DNA of 64,000 nt from Actinomadura pelletieri DSM 43383 (GCF_003634705.1 NZ_RBWU01000008.1:62001-126000), one strand, 5' to 3'; positions 43,230 through 53,136 are shown, counted from the stretch's first letter. Notes: generated by a model from the letters alone, not told the origin. Made by a program: numbers and translations.

Positions 43230-43957
43230 GACGTGTCCTGATCCTCGGCGGGACGGCGGAGGCGCGGGACCTCGCCGCACGGCTGGCGGACGTCCCGGGC
43301 CTACGCGTCGTGTCGTCGCTCGCCGGACGGGTCGCCGACCCGCGGCTGCCCGCCGGTGAGGTCCGGATCGGCGGCTTCGGCGGCCCGGCCGGATTGGCGG
43401 CGTGGCTCCGCGACCAACGGATCGACCGTGTCGTCGACGCAACGCACCCGTTCGCGGAGCAGATGAGCGCGTCCGCCGCGGAGGCGTCCCGGCTGACCGG
43501 TGTGCCGCTGCTCGCGCTGCGCCGCCCCGGCTGGGTCGAGGAGGACGGCGATGACTGGCGCCGCGTCCCGTCTCTCGATGCTGCCGCCGCCGCGCTGCCG
43601 GATGGCGCCCGCGCGTTCCTCACAACCGGGCGTCGCAGCATCCCCGTGTTCGCCGCCCGTACCGGCGTGTGGTTCCTCGCCCGCTCGGTCGACCCGCCGG
43701 AGGGGCACGTCCCGTCGAACGTTGGGGTGCTGCTGTCGCGGGGGCCGTACACCCTGGACGGTGAACGCGCGCTGATCCGCGAACACCGCCTGGACGTGCT
43801 GGTCACCAAGGACAGCGGCGGCGCGCTGACCCGTCCGAAGCTCATCGCCGCACGTCAGGCCCGGATTCCCGTCGTCATGGTCGACCGTCCGCCCGTCCCC
43901 GGCGGTGTCAAGACGGCCGGGGACGCGACCGCCGCCGCCCGCTGGGCTCAGGGGTAG
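43226..43957 (+). CDS. cobK: Precorrin-6A reductase, CobK
   Basis: In this 243-aa NADPH-dependent reductase, RRVLILGGTAEARDLAARLA forms the nucleotide-binding start, and VDATHPFAEQMSASAAEASR is the family signature. LTTGRRSIPVFAAR, then LVTKDSGGALTRPKLIAAR, complete the fold. It reduces precorrin-6A to dihydro-precorrin-6A. GTG 43226 overlaps the cobM stop (GTGA). Its 3' end overlaps the convergent cobIJ gene by 10 bp. Confidence 0.94.
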   Translation: MRRVLILGGTAEARDLAARLADVPGLRVVSSLAGRVADPRLPAGEVRIGGFGGPAGLAAWLRDQRIDRVVDATHPFAEQMSASAAEASRLTGVPLLALRRPGWVEEDGDDWRRVPSLDAAAAALPDGARAFLTTGRRSIPVFAARTGVWFLARSVDPPEGHVPSNVGVLLSRGPYTLDGERALIREHRLDVLVTKDSGGALTRPKLIAARQARIPVVMVDRPPVPGGVKTAGDATAAARWAQG

Positions 43958-45432
43958 CGGCGGGGCGTGAAGACGACGCCGCGGTCGGTGACCCGGGTCG
44001 TGGACGAGCCGACGATGACCAGGCAGCGCATGTCGACTCGTTCGGGGTCGAGCTTGCCGAGCGTCGTGACGGTGACGGTCTCCTCGGGGCCGCCGACGTC
44101 GCGTCCGACCACGACCGGCGTTTCCGGGTCCCGGTGTTTCAGTAGCAGGTCACGGGCCGCCGGAAGCTGGTGCCTGCGGCGGCTCGACGACGGGTTGTAC
44201 AGGGCGAGCACCAGATCGGCCTCCGCCGCCGCAGTGAGCCGCCGGGCGATCACGTCCCACGGTTTGAGCAGGTCCGACAGCGACAGGACGCAAAAGTCGT
44301 GGCCGAGCGGCGCCCCGGCCCGTGCCGCGACGGCCTGCGCGGCGGTCAGCCCGGGAACGACGCGCACGGGCACGTCCACGAACTCCTCCGCGACCTCCAG
44401 TACGGCCGTCGCCATCGCGAACACACCCGGGTCACCGGACGAGACGACCGCGACGCGAGCGCCGTCGCGGGCCAGCGCCAACGCGTGCCGGGCCCGGTCG
44501 GACTCGACGCGGTTGCCGGTGGAGTGCCGCCGCTGCCGGGGGTTCGGCGGGACGCGGTCCAGGTAGGGGCCGTAGCCGACGAGGTCGGTCGCCGACGACA
44601 GGACGTCCTGCGCCTCGGGGGTGAGCCACGGCCGACCCGCCGGTCCGAGCCCGACGACCGTGACGCTTCCCGGTTCGTCGGGCCGCTCCGGGGGAGGCGC
44701 GGTGAACGACTGCTCCGCCGGGCTCGTCAGCAAAGCCAGTGACATGTAGGGGACGTCCGCCGGATCGACGTCCGCGAGCGGCACGACCCGCTCCCGGTCG
44801 GTCGCGGCGCGTTCGACATACCAGGCGTCATCGAGGCGTCCTGCGTCCTCGAACGCCTGCCTGACCTTGGGGAACGTCCGGCCGAGCTTCAGGACGGCCG
44901 CCGCGTCCGCCGCCCGCAGCCGTGCGGCCAACTCGTCGCCGGGCAGCGTCCCGGGGAGCACGGTCAGGGTCTCGTCCCGCTCCACCAGGGGCCGTCCCGC
45001 CGCCGCCGACGCCGCGCTGACCGACGTCACGCCCGGCACGACCTCCGCCGGATAGTGCGGCGCGAGCCGTTTGTGCAGGTGCATGTAGGAGCCGTAGAAC
45101 AGCGGGTCGCCCTCGCTCAGGACGACGACCGTCCGGCCCGCGTCCAGGTGCGCGGCGAGCCGGGCGGCGCACTCGGCGTAGAACGCGTCCAGCGCCCCCT
45201 GATATCCGCCCGGATGATCCGTCGTCTCCGTCGTCACCGGATAGACGAGCTGCTCCTCGATCTGACCGCCGCGCAGATGGGGTTCCGCGGCGGCACGGGC
45301 GATGCTGCGGCCGTGCCGGGCGCAGTGGTAGGCGACGACGTCCGCAGTGCCGATCAGCCGTGCCGCCTTCACCGTGACCAGTTCGGGGTCGCCGGGACCG
45401 ACGCCCACGCCGTAGAGCCGTCCCGTCATCAC
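43948..45432 (-). CDS. cobIJ: Fused precorrin-2 C20- and precorrin-3B C17-methyltransferase, CobIJ
   Basis: This 494-aa protein is a two-enzyme fusion. Residues about 1-240 are CobI (LYGVGVGPGDPELVTVKAAR; LSEGDPLFYGSYMHLHKRL; EVVPGVTSVSAASAAAGRPL). Residues about 255-490 are CobJ (VTVVGLGPAGRPWLTPEAQD; TDLVGYGPYLDRVPPN; VVSSGDPGVFAMATAVLEVA; LALYNPSSSRRRHQLPAA). The two SAM-dependent steps are not adjacent in the pathway: CobG acts between them. CobI-CobJ fusions are known in actinobacteria. Its start codon overlaps the cobH stop (ATGA). The 3' end overlaps cobK by 10 bp on the opposite strand. Confidence 0.94.
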   Translation of the reverse strand: MMTGRLYGVGVGPGDPELVTVKAARLIGTADVVAYHCARHGRSIARAAAEPHLRGGQIEEQLVYPVTTETTDHPGGYQGALDAFYAECAARLAAHLDAGRTVVVLSEGDPLFYGSYMHLHKRLAPHYPAEVVPGVTSVSAASAAAGRPLVERDETLTVLPGTLPGDELAARLRAADAAAVLKLGRTFPKVRQAFEDAGRLDDAWYVERAATDRERVVPLADVDPADVPYMSLALLTSPAEQSFTAPPPERPDEPGSVTVVGLGPAGRPWLTPEAQDVLSSATDLVGYGPYLDRVPPNPRQRRHSTGNRVESDRARHALALARDGARVAVVSSGDPGVFAMATAVLEVAEEFVDVPVRVVPGLTAAQAVAARAGAPLGHDFCVLSLSDLLKPWDVIARRLTAAAEADLVLALYNPSSSRRRHQLPAARDLLLKHRDPETPVVVGRDVGGPEETVTVTTLGKLDPERVDMRCLVIVGSSTTRVTDRGVVFTPRRYP

Positions 45433-46049
45433 TCCGCCTCACTGGCGATGGCGTTGACCGCCGCCGCCGCCATCGCACTGCCCCCACGCCGACCGCGCAC
45501 CACCAGATGCGGCAGTCCGCTCGCGGCGAGCGCCTCCTTGGACTCGACCGCGCCGACGAATCCCACCGGTATTCCGAGAACCGCCGCCGGACGGCCCGCG
45601 CCGTCCCCGACCAGTTCCAACAACCGGAACAACGCGGTCGGCGCGTTCCCGATCGCGACGACCGCGCCGTCCAGCCGGTCGAGCCACAGATCGAGGGCCG
45701 CCGCGCTGCGGGTCGTCCCCAACCGCGCCGCCAGGTCCGGGACGCGCGGATCGCCGAGCGTGCACACGACCTCGTTGCCCGCCGGGAGTCGCGCCCGGGT
45801 GACACCGGACGCCACCATCTTCGCGTCGCACAGGATCGGCGCGCCGCCGACCAGCGCCGCCCGCGCCCGCTCCACGACCCCCGACGACCAGACCAGGTCA
45901 TCGACGAGGTCGGTCATCCCGCAGGCGTGGATCATGCGCACGGCGACCCGCGCCACATCCTCGGGCAGCCGCGACAGGTCGGCCTCCGCGCGGATGGTCG
46001 CGAACGACCGCCGGTAGATCTCCGCGCCGTCGCGGATGTAGTCGATCAC
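45429..46049 (-). CDS. cobH: Precorrin-8X methylmutase, CobH
   Basis: This 206-aa enzyme moves the C-11 methyl group to C-12, giving hydrogenobyrinic acid. The family sequence is clear: YIRDGAEIYRRSFATIRAEA, VAVRMIHACGMTDLVDDLVW (His of the active site), GAPILCDAKMVASGVTR, VGFVGAVESKEAL and GGSAMAAAAVNAI. I chose GTG 46049, which overlaps the cobG stop (GTGA). The open frame to 46169 lies inside cobG. It is the middle gene of cobG-cobH-cobIJ. Confidence 0.94.
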   Translation of the reverse strand: MIDYIRDGAEIYRRSFATIRAEADLSRLPEDVARVAVRMIHACGMTDLVDDLVWSSGVVERARAALVGGAPILCDAKMVASGVTRARLPAGNEVVCTLGDPRVPDLAARLGTTRSAAALDLWLDRLDGAVVAIGNAPTALFRLLELVGDGAGRPAAVLGIPVGFVGAVESKEALAASGLPHLVVRGRRGGSAMAAAAVNAIASEAE

Positions 46050-47131
46050 GTGTGCCCTTCCGGTGCCGCCGTCTTCAGCACGACCGGCCCGCGCGGCATC
46101 CCGCAGCGCCGGTCGCATCCCGCCCAGTGGACGGGGGTTCGAGGAGCGCGCGCTAGCCCGTCCACCCAACGCCGCGCCTGACCCTGCACATCACCCCGCG
46201 ACTTCGCGCACCCGGGACTCCCCGTGCAGGCGGTGACACCCACCCACGGCGAATCCGCGTCGGTCGCGAACCCATGCCGCTCCAGCCGCCTCACGCACCG
46301 CTCGACCTCGTCGCGCTCCAGATCCCGCAGGACGACACTCCGCCACGGCGTCAACCGCACCTCGTCCACGACCTCGGCGAGCGCTTCGGCCTGCGTCCCC
46401 GACATCCGTCCGAGCGGCGGTACGACCTCGAGCGCGACACGTCCGTCCCGCTGCTCGACGATCCCCGCGTGCGGGGCGGGAGGATCCGGGACGTGCCCGT
46501 CACCTGCCAACACCCCACCCAGCCGCTCCGCGGCGAGGCGCGGCCCGTCCGGCACCTCACCCAGCCGCCACGCGTCCCCGCGAACCTCCAAAAACGCCTC
46601 CGCCGCCGCGACCATGACCGCGACCGGCTCACCGAACTCCAAGTCCACCGCCGTCCCGGCCAGGAGCAGACCTCCGGGCGTCAGCGCGACATCGGCGCCC
46701 AGCGCGACCACATCACCGGTGCCGTCATCCACCGCAAAGAGAAAGCGACCAGGCAGACCGGCCAACACGGGGTTCGCGCACACCGCCCGATCCAACGCCG
46801 TAACGAGAGGATCGGTGTCGAGCACACCGCGAACCCCACGCCCGCCGAGCGGCGACGCGACGATGTTGCGGACCCGCTCATGGGACGCCGACGGCAACAG
46901 CCCAACCTCCGCCAACCGCTCAGCGAGCACCGCCGGATCACGGACGCCCCGCACCTGAAGGTTGGCCCGGGACGTCAACTCGATGACGTCCACACCCACC
47001 TCACGAGCAGCCGCGCCGAGCACCCTGAGCTGCGCCGCCGACACCGTGCCCCCGGGCGTCCGCACACGCGCCAACGCTCCGTCCGCGGCGTCGTGCGTCT
47101 GCAACGCCCCGGGACACGCGTCGGCACGCAT
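46046..47131 (-). CDS. cobG: Precorrin-3B synthase, CobG
   Basis: This 361-aa sulfite/nitrite reductase-fold monooxygenase forms the ring-contraction precursor precorrin-3B with O2, the step that marks the aerobic pathway. RADACPGALQTHDAADGALA at the start, LTSRANLQVRGV, and the siroheme/4Fe-4S-type Cys cluster ACTGSPGCAKS and HWAGCDRRCG near the C-terminus support it. ATG 47131 with GGTGGGA upstream is preferred; GTG 47158 or 47191 are alternatives. It is first in the cobG-cobH-cobIJ unit. No cobalamin riboswitch is seen in the 460 bp before it. Confidence 0.9.
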   Translation of the reverse strand: MRADACPGALQTHDAADGALARVRTPGGTVSAAQLRVLGAAAREVGVDVIELTSRANLQVRGVRDPAVLAERLAEVGLLPSASHERVRNIVASPLGGRGVRGVLDTDPLVTALDRAVCANPVLAGLPGRFLFAVDDGTGDVVALGADVALTPGGLLLAGTAVDLEFGEPVAVMVAAAEAFLEVRGDAWRLGEVPDGPRLAAERLGGVLAGDGHVPDPPAPHAGIVEQRDGRVALEVVPPLGRMSGTQAEALAEVVDEVRLTPWRSVVLRDLERDEVERCVRRLERHGFATDADSPWVGVTACTGSPGCAKSRGDVQGQARRWVDGLARAPRTPVHWAGCDRRCGMPRGPVVLKTAAPEGHT

Positions 47132-47343
47132 ACGTCCCACCACATGAACATCCGGCACGATGAGGATGTAACCACACCTTCCAGACCCCAACCGACCCCA
47201 AGGCGACCAGTCGCCTCCGCCCCTGAGCCCCTGACGCGCCGAACGCGCAGGAGACCAACGGGTCGCCGATCAGACCATGTCCGTGCGACGGGCCAAGGCC
47301 ATCAATTCTCAGGAATTCGGTTGAGTCCATGAGGACGCACTGA

Positions 47344-47547
47344 GAGCCGCAGTTCGAGGATGGTTCTGCGACAGCCCTGCACATTGCCGCCTACAAAACA
47401 TTCCGAGGCGTGCCACCTGGCGATGATGAGGCGGTCAGGGTGCCCGGTGCGCCACTTGACCGGCGAGGCGATGATCTAGACAAGCCTTACTACGAACCGC
47501 TGGTGTTCGGCTGCTTCGACTTCGCCCTCGCCGGCCGTGGCCGGTGA
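47344..47547 (+). pseudogene. Possible 3' remnant of a protein gene
   Basis: One plus-strand frame stays open from after TGA 47341 to TGA 47545-47547, and its 67-codon reading (EPQFEDGSATALHIAAYKTF at the start, KPYYEPLVFGCFDFALAGRG at the end) looks like folded protein rather than random sequence. It has no plausible start codon or ribosome site. It could be the tail of a lost gene. The rest of the 47132-47595 gap shows nothing. Confidence 0.25.
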
Positions 47548-47595
47548 CCTTGAGGCCGTAGGTTGTGTCACTGGGCATGTCTGATGCCAAGTCGC

Positions 47596-48837
47596 TTATT
47601 CTCCGGATGCCGGGTTCCAGGCGACCGGGTAGGTCGCCGGTCGGCGAATGAAGCCGGCGTCCCACCGCCACTCCAGTTCGTCGGCCGGCACCGCGAGACG
47701 TAGCGCGGGCAGCCGCCGGGTGAGCGACTCGAAGGCCACCTGCAACTCCAGGCGGCCCAGCGGTGCACCGAGACAGACGTGTGCGCCGCTGCCGAACGCC
47801 AGATGCGGGTTCGGGCTGCGCGTCAGGTCGATCCCCTCGGGGTCGGAGAAGACCTGCGGGTCGCGGCCGGCCGCGTCCGAGGACGGGATGACGAGGTCGC
47901 CGGCGCGGATGTGGACGCCGCCGAGTTCGGTGTCGCGGGTCGCCCGGCGAGGCTGGGTGGCGCCGAGAACCCCGTTGGGAACGATGCGCAGCAACTCCTC
48001 CACCGCTGTCGGGATGATCGCCGGGTCGCGGGTCAGTTGCGAGTACAGGGACTCTCCGTCTGCGCCTTTGGTGGTGAGAAGACGATGGGTGAAGCACACC
48101 AGGGCCCCGCCCGTGCTTTCCCACCCGCCGGTGACCACACTCGCTGCCAGCAAGCCCGCAGAGGCCTCATCGACGCCGGCGGCCTTTGCGTTGAGAGCGA
48201 CGGCCGACACCAGGTCCTCCCCTGGGTCATGGACGCGCTCGCGCATGAGCGCGACCATGTATTCGACCATCGCCTGCATTGCGGCGGGTGCCCGCTGGTG
48301 CGCGTCCGGACTGACCGAGACGATTGCCTCGTTCCAGGCGCGCAATTCATCGAAGTCGGCTTCCGGGATGGCGAACTGGCGGCCGATGACCCTCAATGTG
48401 AGCGACATGGCGAATTCCGCGACCAGGTCGGCCGGCTCGCCCTTCGCGATCATTTCGTCCAGCAGAGCGTTGGCGAGGTCCTCGATCGCCGGGCGGAGTC
48501 GTCGTACTTTCGCTGGACTGAAGGTGCCCTTGACCAGACTACGAATGCGTCTGTGTTCTTCACCGTCCAGCGCGATGATAATGGGGGCGGCTTTGAGGAA
48601 CGGCGCGATCCCGTCGGCCGTGCCGCGCACGAACAGGTCACTGTCCCGGTAGACGCGGGAAGCTTCGGCGTGCCCGGTGACAAGCCACGCCTCGGCGTCC
48701 GGCTGTCCCGCAGGTAACGCCACTTTGGAGACCGGCCCCTGCGCCTGGAGATGCTTGTGAGTCTCAGGCAATGAAAGAGGATCATCAGGCGGATCGAAGG
48801 GGAAATGCGGACAAACTGACTGTGGAGGTTGGGGCAC
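47596..48837 (-). CDS. Cytochrome P450
   Basis: This 413-aa soluble bacterial P450 has the heme-ligand motif HLAFGSGAHVCLGAPLGRLE near residue 350, the ExxR helix in TAVEELLRIVPNG, and an I-helix VVTGGWESTGGAL, in which the usual acid-Thr pair appears as Glu-Ser-Thr. EEHRRIRSLVKGTFSPAKVR is the C-helix. The protein oxidises an unknown small molecule and needs a ferredoxin, which is not encoded nearby. It sits between cobG and cobN but is not otherwise linked to cobalamin. The start is at 48837. Confidence 0.94.
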   Translation of the reverse strand: MPQPPQSVCPHFPFDPPDDPLSLPETHKHLQAQGPVSKVALPAGQPDAEAWLVTGHAEASRVYRDSDLFVRGTADGIAPFLKAAPIIIALDGEEHRRIRSLVKGTFSPAKVRRLRPAIEDLANALLDEMIAKGEPADLVAEFAMSLTLRVIGRQFAIPEADFDELRAWNEAIVSVSPDAHQRAPAAMQAMVEYMVALMRERVHDPGEDLVSAVALNAKAAGVDEASAGLLAASVVTGGWESTGGALVCFTHRLLTTKGADGESLYSQLTRDPAIIPTAVEELLRIVPNGVLGATQPRRATRDTELGGVHIRAGDLVIPSSDAAGRDPQVFSDPEGIDLTRSPNPHLAFGSGAHVCLGAPLGRLELQVAFESLTRRLPALRLAVPADELEWRWDAGFIRRPATYPVAWNPASGE

Positions 48838-49015
48838 TCGTCACCCTTTCATGCAGAGTCCTGTGGTGCGCCTCAGAGCCCAGCAGGGGCGCACGCCTTT
48901 GTCAATCAGTCGCATCGCTGCACTCCCCTGCTGCGACGGTCATCGCTTGATGGCCATGGCGACGCTGCGCTGTCGCCATGGCCCCGATTGCCTCGCGTGC
49001 CCGGGCTCCGGCCAA

Positions 49016-49225
49016 AAGTTCTGGAATCAGCTCAAGGTCAGTGAATTCACCAAGCTCTACTCTCTCGAGGTCAGCGAAGCCGCCCGAGCCAAGGGCCACG
49101 ACGGGGAGTCGTATCGCCTGCCGCAGACGCTGACGTTCCGCTACGCCGGCGATGCGTGGCTTCTCGATGCGGTCACGGCGCCCGTGGGAGGCGTACCCGT
49201 TCCCGTCCAGGTCGAAGGTCCGTAG
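49016..49225 (+). pseudogene. Possible C-terminal remnant of a protein gene
   Basis: From 49016 the plus strand reads KFWNQLKVSEFTKLYSLEVS, continues with GESYRLPQTLTFRYAGDAWL and ends at 49225. This is protein-like and unlike the Cys/Arg-rich reading before it. There is no start codon with a ribosome site at the boundary, so I take it as a remnant of a longer gene. The minus-strand frame across the same region is less convincing. Between 48838 and 49015, and from 49226 to 49349, I see nothing else. Confidence 0.35.
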
Positions 49226-49349
49226 CCGGTCGCGCAGCCGCAGACGTTCGACTGGGAACACCGCAAGGGCGCGGCAGGCCCGCCGCACTGACCCTCGGTC
49301 GGTCTCGCGCACTAGGCGGGTGGGGTGGGGTGTCGTACGCTCTACGTGG

Positions 49350-49496
49350 ACGACGGCAGTGGAGGAAGCCGGTGGGAATCCGGCGCGGTCCCGCCACTGT
49401 CACCGGGGAGTGAACCCCGCAATTCGGCCACTGTCCTCGCGGATGGGAAGGCCGGGGCGAGCGTTGATCCGGGAGCCAGGAGACTTCCGCCGTCGT
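49350..49496 (+). promoter_or_regulatory. Cobalamin riboswitch of cobN
   Basis: The aptamer carries all core parts: P1 arms ACGACGGC (49350-49357) and GCCGTCGT (49489-49496), the GGTGGGAATCCGGCGCGGTC segment, CCCGCCACTGTCACC and the B12 box GGGAGCCAGGAGAC (49471-49484). It ends 43 bp before the cobN start. Downstream, GGGGCGAGGACCCC (49510-49523) lies beside the ribosome site GGGGGAGG (49525-49532). The CCCC arm could pair with either, a simple switch for translation control (inference). Confidence 0.95.
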
Positions 49497-49539
49497 GACA
49501 CCCACGACCGGGGCGAGGACCCCAGGGGGAGGATCTGCC

Positions 49540-52500
49540 GTGTCCGTTGTCCTGCTGCTTTCGACGTCCGACACCGATCTGTTGAGCGCACGCGCGTCCG
49601 GGGCCGCGTATCGGCTCGGGAATCCCGCGCGGCTGTCCGTGGACGACCTGCCGGAGCTGGTCGAGGGCGTTGATCTGGTCGTGGTGCGGTTGCTCGGGGG
49701 GCGGCGTGCCTGGGAGGACGGGCTGGAGGTCCTGCTCACCGGGCCGCGGCCGGTGGTCGTGCTCGGTGGGGAGCAGGCGCCCGACGCCGAGTTGATGGAA
49801 TTGTCCCGGCTCAGGGGCGGGGTGAGCGGTGGGGTGTGCGCTGACGCGCATGCCTATCTTGCGCATGGCGGGCCCGCGAACCTGGGCGAGTTGCATGCCT
49901 TTCTGTGTGACACCGTGCTGCTCACCGGGCGAGGGTTCGAGCCGCCGCAGCCGACGCCTACGTGGGGGTTGTTGGAGCGGGAGTCCCGGGGTGGGGCGGG
50001 GCCCGTGGTCGGGGTGCTGTACTACCGCGCTCATCATGTGGCGGGGAACACCGCGTTCGTCGAGGCGTTGTGCGCCGCCGTGGAGGACGCGGGCGGGCGG
50101 GCCCTGCCGGTGTTCTGTTCGTCGTTGCGCACGGCGGAGCCGGAGCTGTTCGACGTGTTGCGGGAGGCGGACGCGCTGGTCGTGACGGTCCTCGCGGCGG
50201 GTGGGACGCGGCCCGCGACGGCCGGGGCGGGCGGTGACGACGAGGCTTGGGATGTGGGTGCGCTCGCCGAGCTGGACGTGCCCATCTTGCAGGGACTGTG
50301 TCTGACGACGTCCCGGGCGGCCTGGGAGGCGAGCGACGACGGGTTGTCGCCGTTGGACGCGGCGTCGCAGGTCGCCATTCCCGAGTTCGACGGGCGGATC
50401 ATCACGGTTCCGTTCTCGTTCAAGGAGATCGACGAGGACGGGTTGACGGTGTACGCCGCCGATCCGGAGCGGGCGGCGCGGGTCGCGGGGATCGCCGTCC
50501 GGCACGGGCGGCTGCGGCACACGCCGGCCGGGGACCGGCGGCTGGTCGTGATGCTGTCGGCGTATCCGACGAAGCATTCGCGGGTGGGCAACGCCGTTGG
50601 GCTGGACACTCCGGCGAGCACCGTGCGGTTGCTGGCCCGGCTCGCGGAGGCTGGACATGACCTGGGGGACGGCTTCCCCGGTGTGGCCGAGCAGGACGGG
50701 GACGCTCTCGTCCATGCGCTGATCGCGGCGGGTGGGCAGGACGAGAACTGGCTGACCGAGGAGCAGCTCGCCGGTAATCCGGTCCGGATCTCCGGGGCGG
50801 CGTATGAGCATTGGTACCGCGGCCTGCCGGCGGAGCTGCGGGACGAGATGGAGCGGCACTGGGGCCCGCCGCCCGGGGAACTGTTCGTCCAGGACGGGGA
50901 CATCGTGCTCGCGGCCCTGCGCGCGGGCAACGTGGTGGTGATGGTGCAGCCGCCGCGCGGGTTCGGGCAGAACCCGATCGCGATCTACCACGATCCCGAT
51001 CTGCCGCCGAGCCACCACTACCTGGCCGCGTACCGGTGGCTGTCGGACGAGTTCGGCGCGCACGCGATCGTCCATGTCGGCAAGCACGGCAACCTGGAGT
51101 GGCTGCCGGGCAAGGCGGCGGGCATGTCGGCGTCGTGCGGCACGGACGCGGCGCTCGGGGACGTGCCGCTGGTCTACCCGTTCCTGGTCAACGACCCGGG
51201 GGAGGGGACGCAGGCGAAGCGCCGGGCCCATGCCGTGCTCGTCGACCACATGGTTCCGCCGATGGCGCGTGCGGAGACGTACGGCGACATCGCCCGACTC
51301 GAACAGCTCCTGGACGAGCACGCCACGATCGCCGCGATGGACCCGGCGAAGCTGCCCGCGATCCGCGCGCAGATCTGGACGCTGATCCAGGCCGCGAAAC
51401 TCGACCATGACCTTGGGTTGGACGACCGTCCCCACGACACCGAGTTCGACGATTTCCTCCTGCACGTCGACGGCTGGCTGTGCGAGGTGAAGGACGCGCA
51501 GATCCGCGACGGCCTGCATGTGCTCGGCCAGGCCCCGGCGGGGGAGGCCCGCGTGGACCTGGTGCTGGCCATGCTCCGCGCACGGCAGATGTGGTCGGGA
51601 CGGGAGACGCTGCCCGGTCTGCGCGAGGCGCTCGGCCTGGCCGAGGACGGCACCGAGGCGCTCGCCGCCGTGGACGCCGTGGAGGCCACGGCCCGGTCGC
51701 TCGTCCAGGCGATGGAGGAAGCCGGGTGGGCGGTGGACGCGGTGCCCCGGGTCGCCGCGCAGGTTTCCGAGGAGCGGCGGGAAATCGTGGCGCGGGTGTT
51801 GGAGTTCGCGGCGACGGAGGTCGTGCCACGGCTGGACCGGACGACCGACGAGCTCGACCACGTCCTGCACGCTCTTGATGGTGGTTACATCCCGGCCGGT
51901 CCCAGCGGGTCGCCGTTGCGCGGGTTGGTCAATGTGCTGCCGACCGGGCGCAACTTCTATTCGGTCGATCCACGTGCCGTGCCGAGTCGCCTCGCGTGGG
52001 AGACCGGGCAGGCGATGGCCGACTCGCTGCTGGAGCGTTATCGCGCCGACCATGGTGAATGGCCTCGTTCTGTGGGCCTGTCGGTGTGGGGGACGAGCGC
52101 CATGCGGACGGCGGGCGACGACGTCGCCGAGGTGCTCGCGCTGCTCGGTGTTCGCCCGGAATGGGATGAGGCGTCGCGTCGTGTCACGAGGTTGGAGCCG
52201 GTTCCCGTGGCCGAGTTGGGACGGCCGCGCATCGATGTGACGGTTCGTATCAGCGGCTTCTTCCGGGACGCCTTTCCCCACGTCGTCGCGATGCTGGACG
52301 ATGCCGTCCGGCTCGTCGCGGGTCTCGACGAGTCTGATGACGACAACTACGTCCGGGCCCATGTGCGAGCCGACGCCGAGCGGCACGGTGACGAGCGGCG
52401 TGCCACCCTGCGGGTGTTCGGGTCGGCGCCCGGCGCGTACGGCGCGGGTCTGCTGCCGTTGATCGACAGTGGCAACTGGCGGGACGACGCCGACCTCGCC

Positions 52501-53136
52501 GAGGTGTACGCGGTGTGGGGCGGCCACGCCTACGGCCGTGACCTCGACGGTATTCCGGCGCGCGCCGACATGGAGAACGCCTACCGGCGGATCGCCGTGG
52601 CGGCCAAGAACGTCGACACCCGCGAGCACGACATCGCCGACTCCGACGACTACTTCCAGTACCACGGCGGCATGATCGCGACCGTGCGGGCGCTGACCGG
52701 GCGGGACCCGGAGGCCTATGTCGGCGACAGCACCCGCCCGGACGCGGTCCGCACCCGAACCCTGTCGGAGGAGACCGCGCGGATCTTCCGTGCTCGGGTC
52801 GTCAATCCGAACTGGCTGGCCGCCATGCGGCGGCACGGTTACAAGGGTGCGTTCGAGTTGGCCGCGACCGTCGACTACCTGTTCGGCTACGACGCCACGA
52901 CCGGTGTCATGGCCGACTGGATGTACGACCGTCTCACGGCCGCGTACGTGCTCGACGAAGAGAACCGTGCGTTCATGGAGGAGTCGAATCCTTGGGCGTT
53001 GCACGGTATCGCCGAGCGGCTGCTTGAGGCGGCCGAGCGCGGCATGTGGGAGCACCCGGACCCCGACACCCTCCAGGCGCTCCAGGAGGTCTACCTCAAG
53101 ACGGAAGGCGACCTGGAGGACGACACCAGCCGTTGA
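49540..53136 (+). CDS. cobN: Cobaltochelatase large subunit, CobN
   Basis: This 1198-aa CobN/BchH family subunit inserts cobalt into hydrogenobyrinic acid a,c-diamide with ATP. GTG 49540 (VSVVLLLSTSDTDLLSARAS) follows GGGGGAGG, and the longer ATG 49495 frame lies inside the riboswitch. Family landmarks are AYPTKHSRVGNAVGLDTP, IYHDPDLPPSHHYLAAYRWL, HVGKHGNLEWLPGKAAGMSA, PTGRNFYSVDPRAVPSRLAW and GTSAMRTAGDDVAEVLALLG. Length is normal. Its helper AAA/VWA subunit is probably the ChlID-type protein encoded at 55041-56981. The 3' end overlaps the convergent cobB gene by 46 bp. Confidence 0.96.
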   Translation: MSVVLLLSTSDTDLLSARASGAAYRLGNPARLSVDDLPELVEGVDLVVVRLLGGRRAWEDGLEVLLTGPRPVVVLGGEQAPDAELMELSRLRGGVSGGVCADAHAYLAHGGPANLGELHAFLCDTVLLTGRGFEPPQPTPTWGLLERESRGGAGPVVGVLYYRAHHVAGNTAFVEALCAAVEDAGGRALPVFCSSLRTAEPELFDVLREADALVVTVLAAGGTRPATAGAGGDDEAWDVGALAELDVPILQGLCLTTSRAAWEASDDGLSPLDAASQVAIPEFDGRIITVPFSFKEIDEDGLTVYAADPERAARVAGIAVRHGRLRHTPAGDRRLVVMLSAYPTKHSRVGNAVGLDTPASTVRLLARLAEAGHDLGDGFPGVAEQDGDALVHALIAAGGQDENWLTEEQLAGNPVRISGAAYEHWYRGLPAELRDEMERHWGPPPGELFVQDGDIVLAALRAGNVVVMVQPPRGFGQNPIAIYHDPDLPPSHHYLAAYRWLSDEFGAHAIVHVGKHGNLEWLPGKAAGMSASCGTDAALGDVPLVYPFLVNDPGEGTQAKRRAHAVLVDHMVPPMARAETYGDIARLEQLLDEHATIAAMDPAKLPAIRAQIWTLIQAAKLDHDLGLDDRPHDTEFDDFLLHVDGWLCEVKDAQIRDGLHVLGQAPAGEARVDLVLAMLRARQMWSGRETLPGLREALGLAEDGTEALAAVDAVEATARSLVQAMEEAGWAVDAVPRVAAQVSEERREIVARVLEFAATEVVPRLDRTTDELDHVLHALDGGYIPAGPSGSPLRGLVNVLPTGRNFYSVDPRAVPSRLAWETGQAMADSLLERYRADHGEWPRSVGLSVWGTSAMRTAGDDVAEVLALLGVRPEWDEASRRVTRLEPVPVAELGRPRIDVTVRISGFFRDAFPHVVAMLDDAVRLVAGLDESDDDNYVRAHVRADAERHGDERRATLRVFGSAPGAYGAGLLPLIDSGNWRDDADLAEVYAVWGGHAYGRDLDGIPARADMENAYRRIAVAAKNVDTREHDIADSDDYFQYHGGMIATVRALTGRDPEAYVGDSTRPDAVRTRTLSEETARIFRARVVNPNWLAAMRRHGYKGAFELAATVDYLFGYDATTGVMADWMYDRLTAAYVLDEENRAFMEESNPWALHGIAERLLEAAERGMWEHPDPDTLQALQEVYLKTEGDLEDDTSR

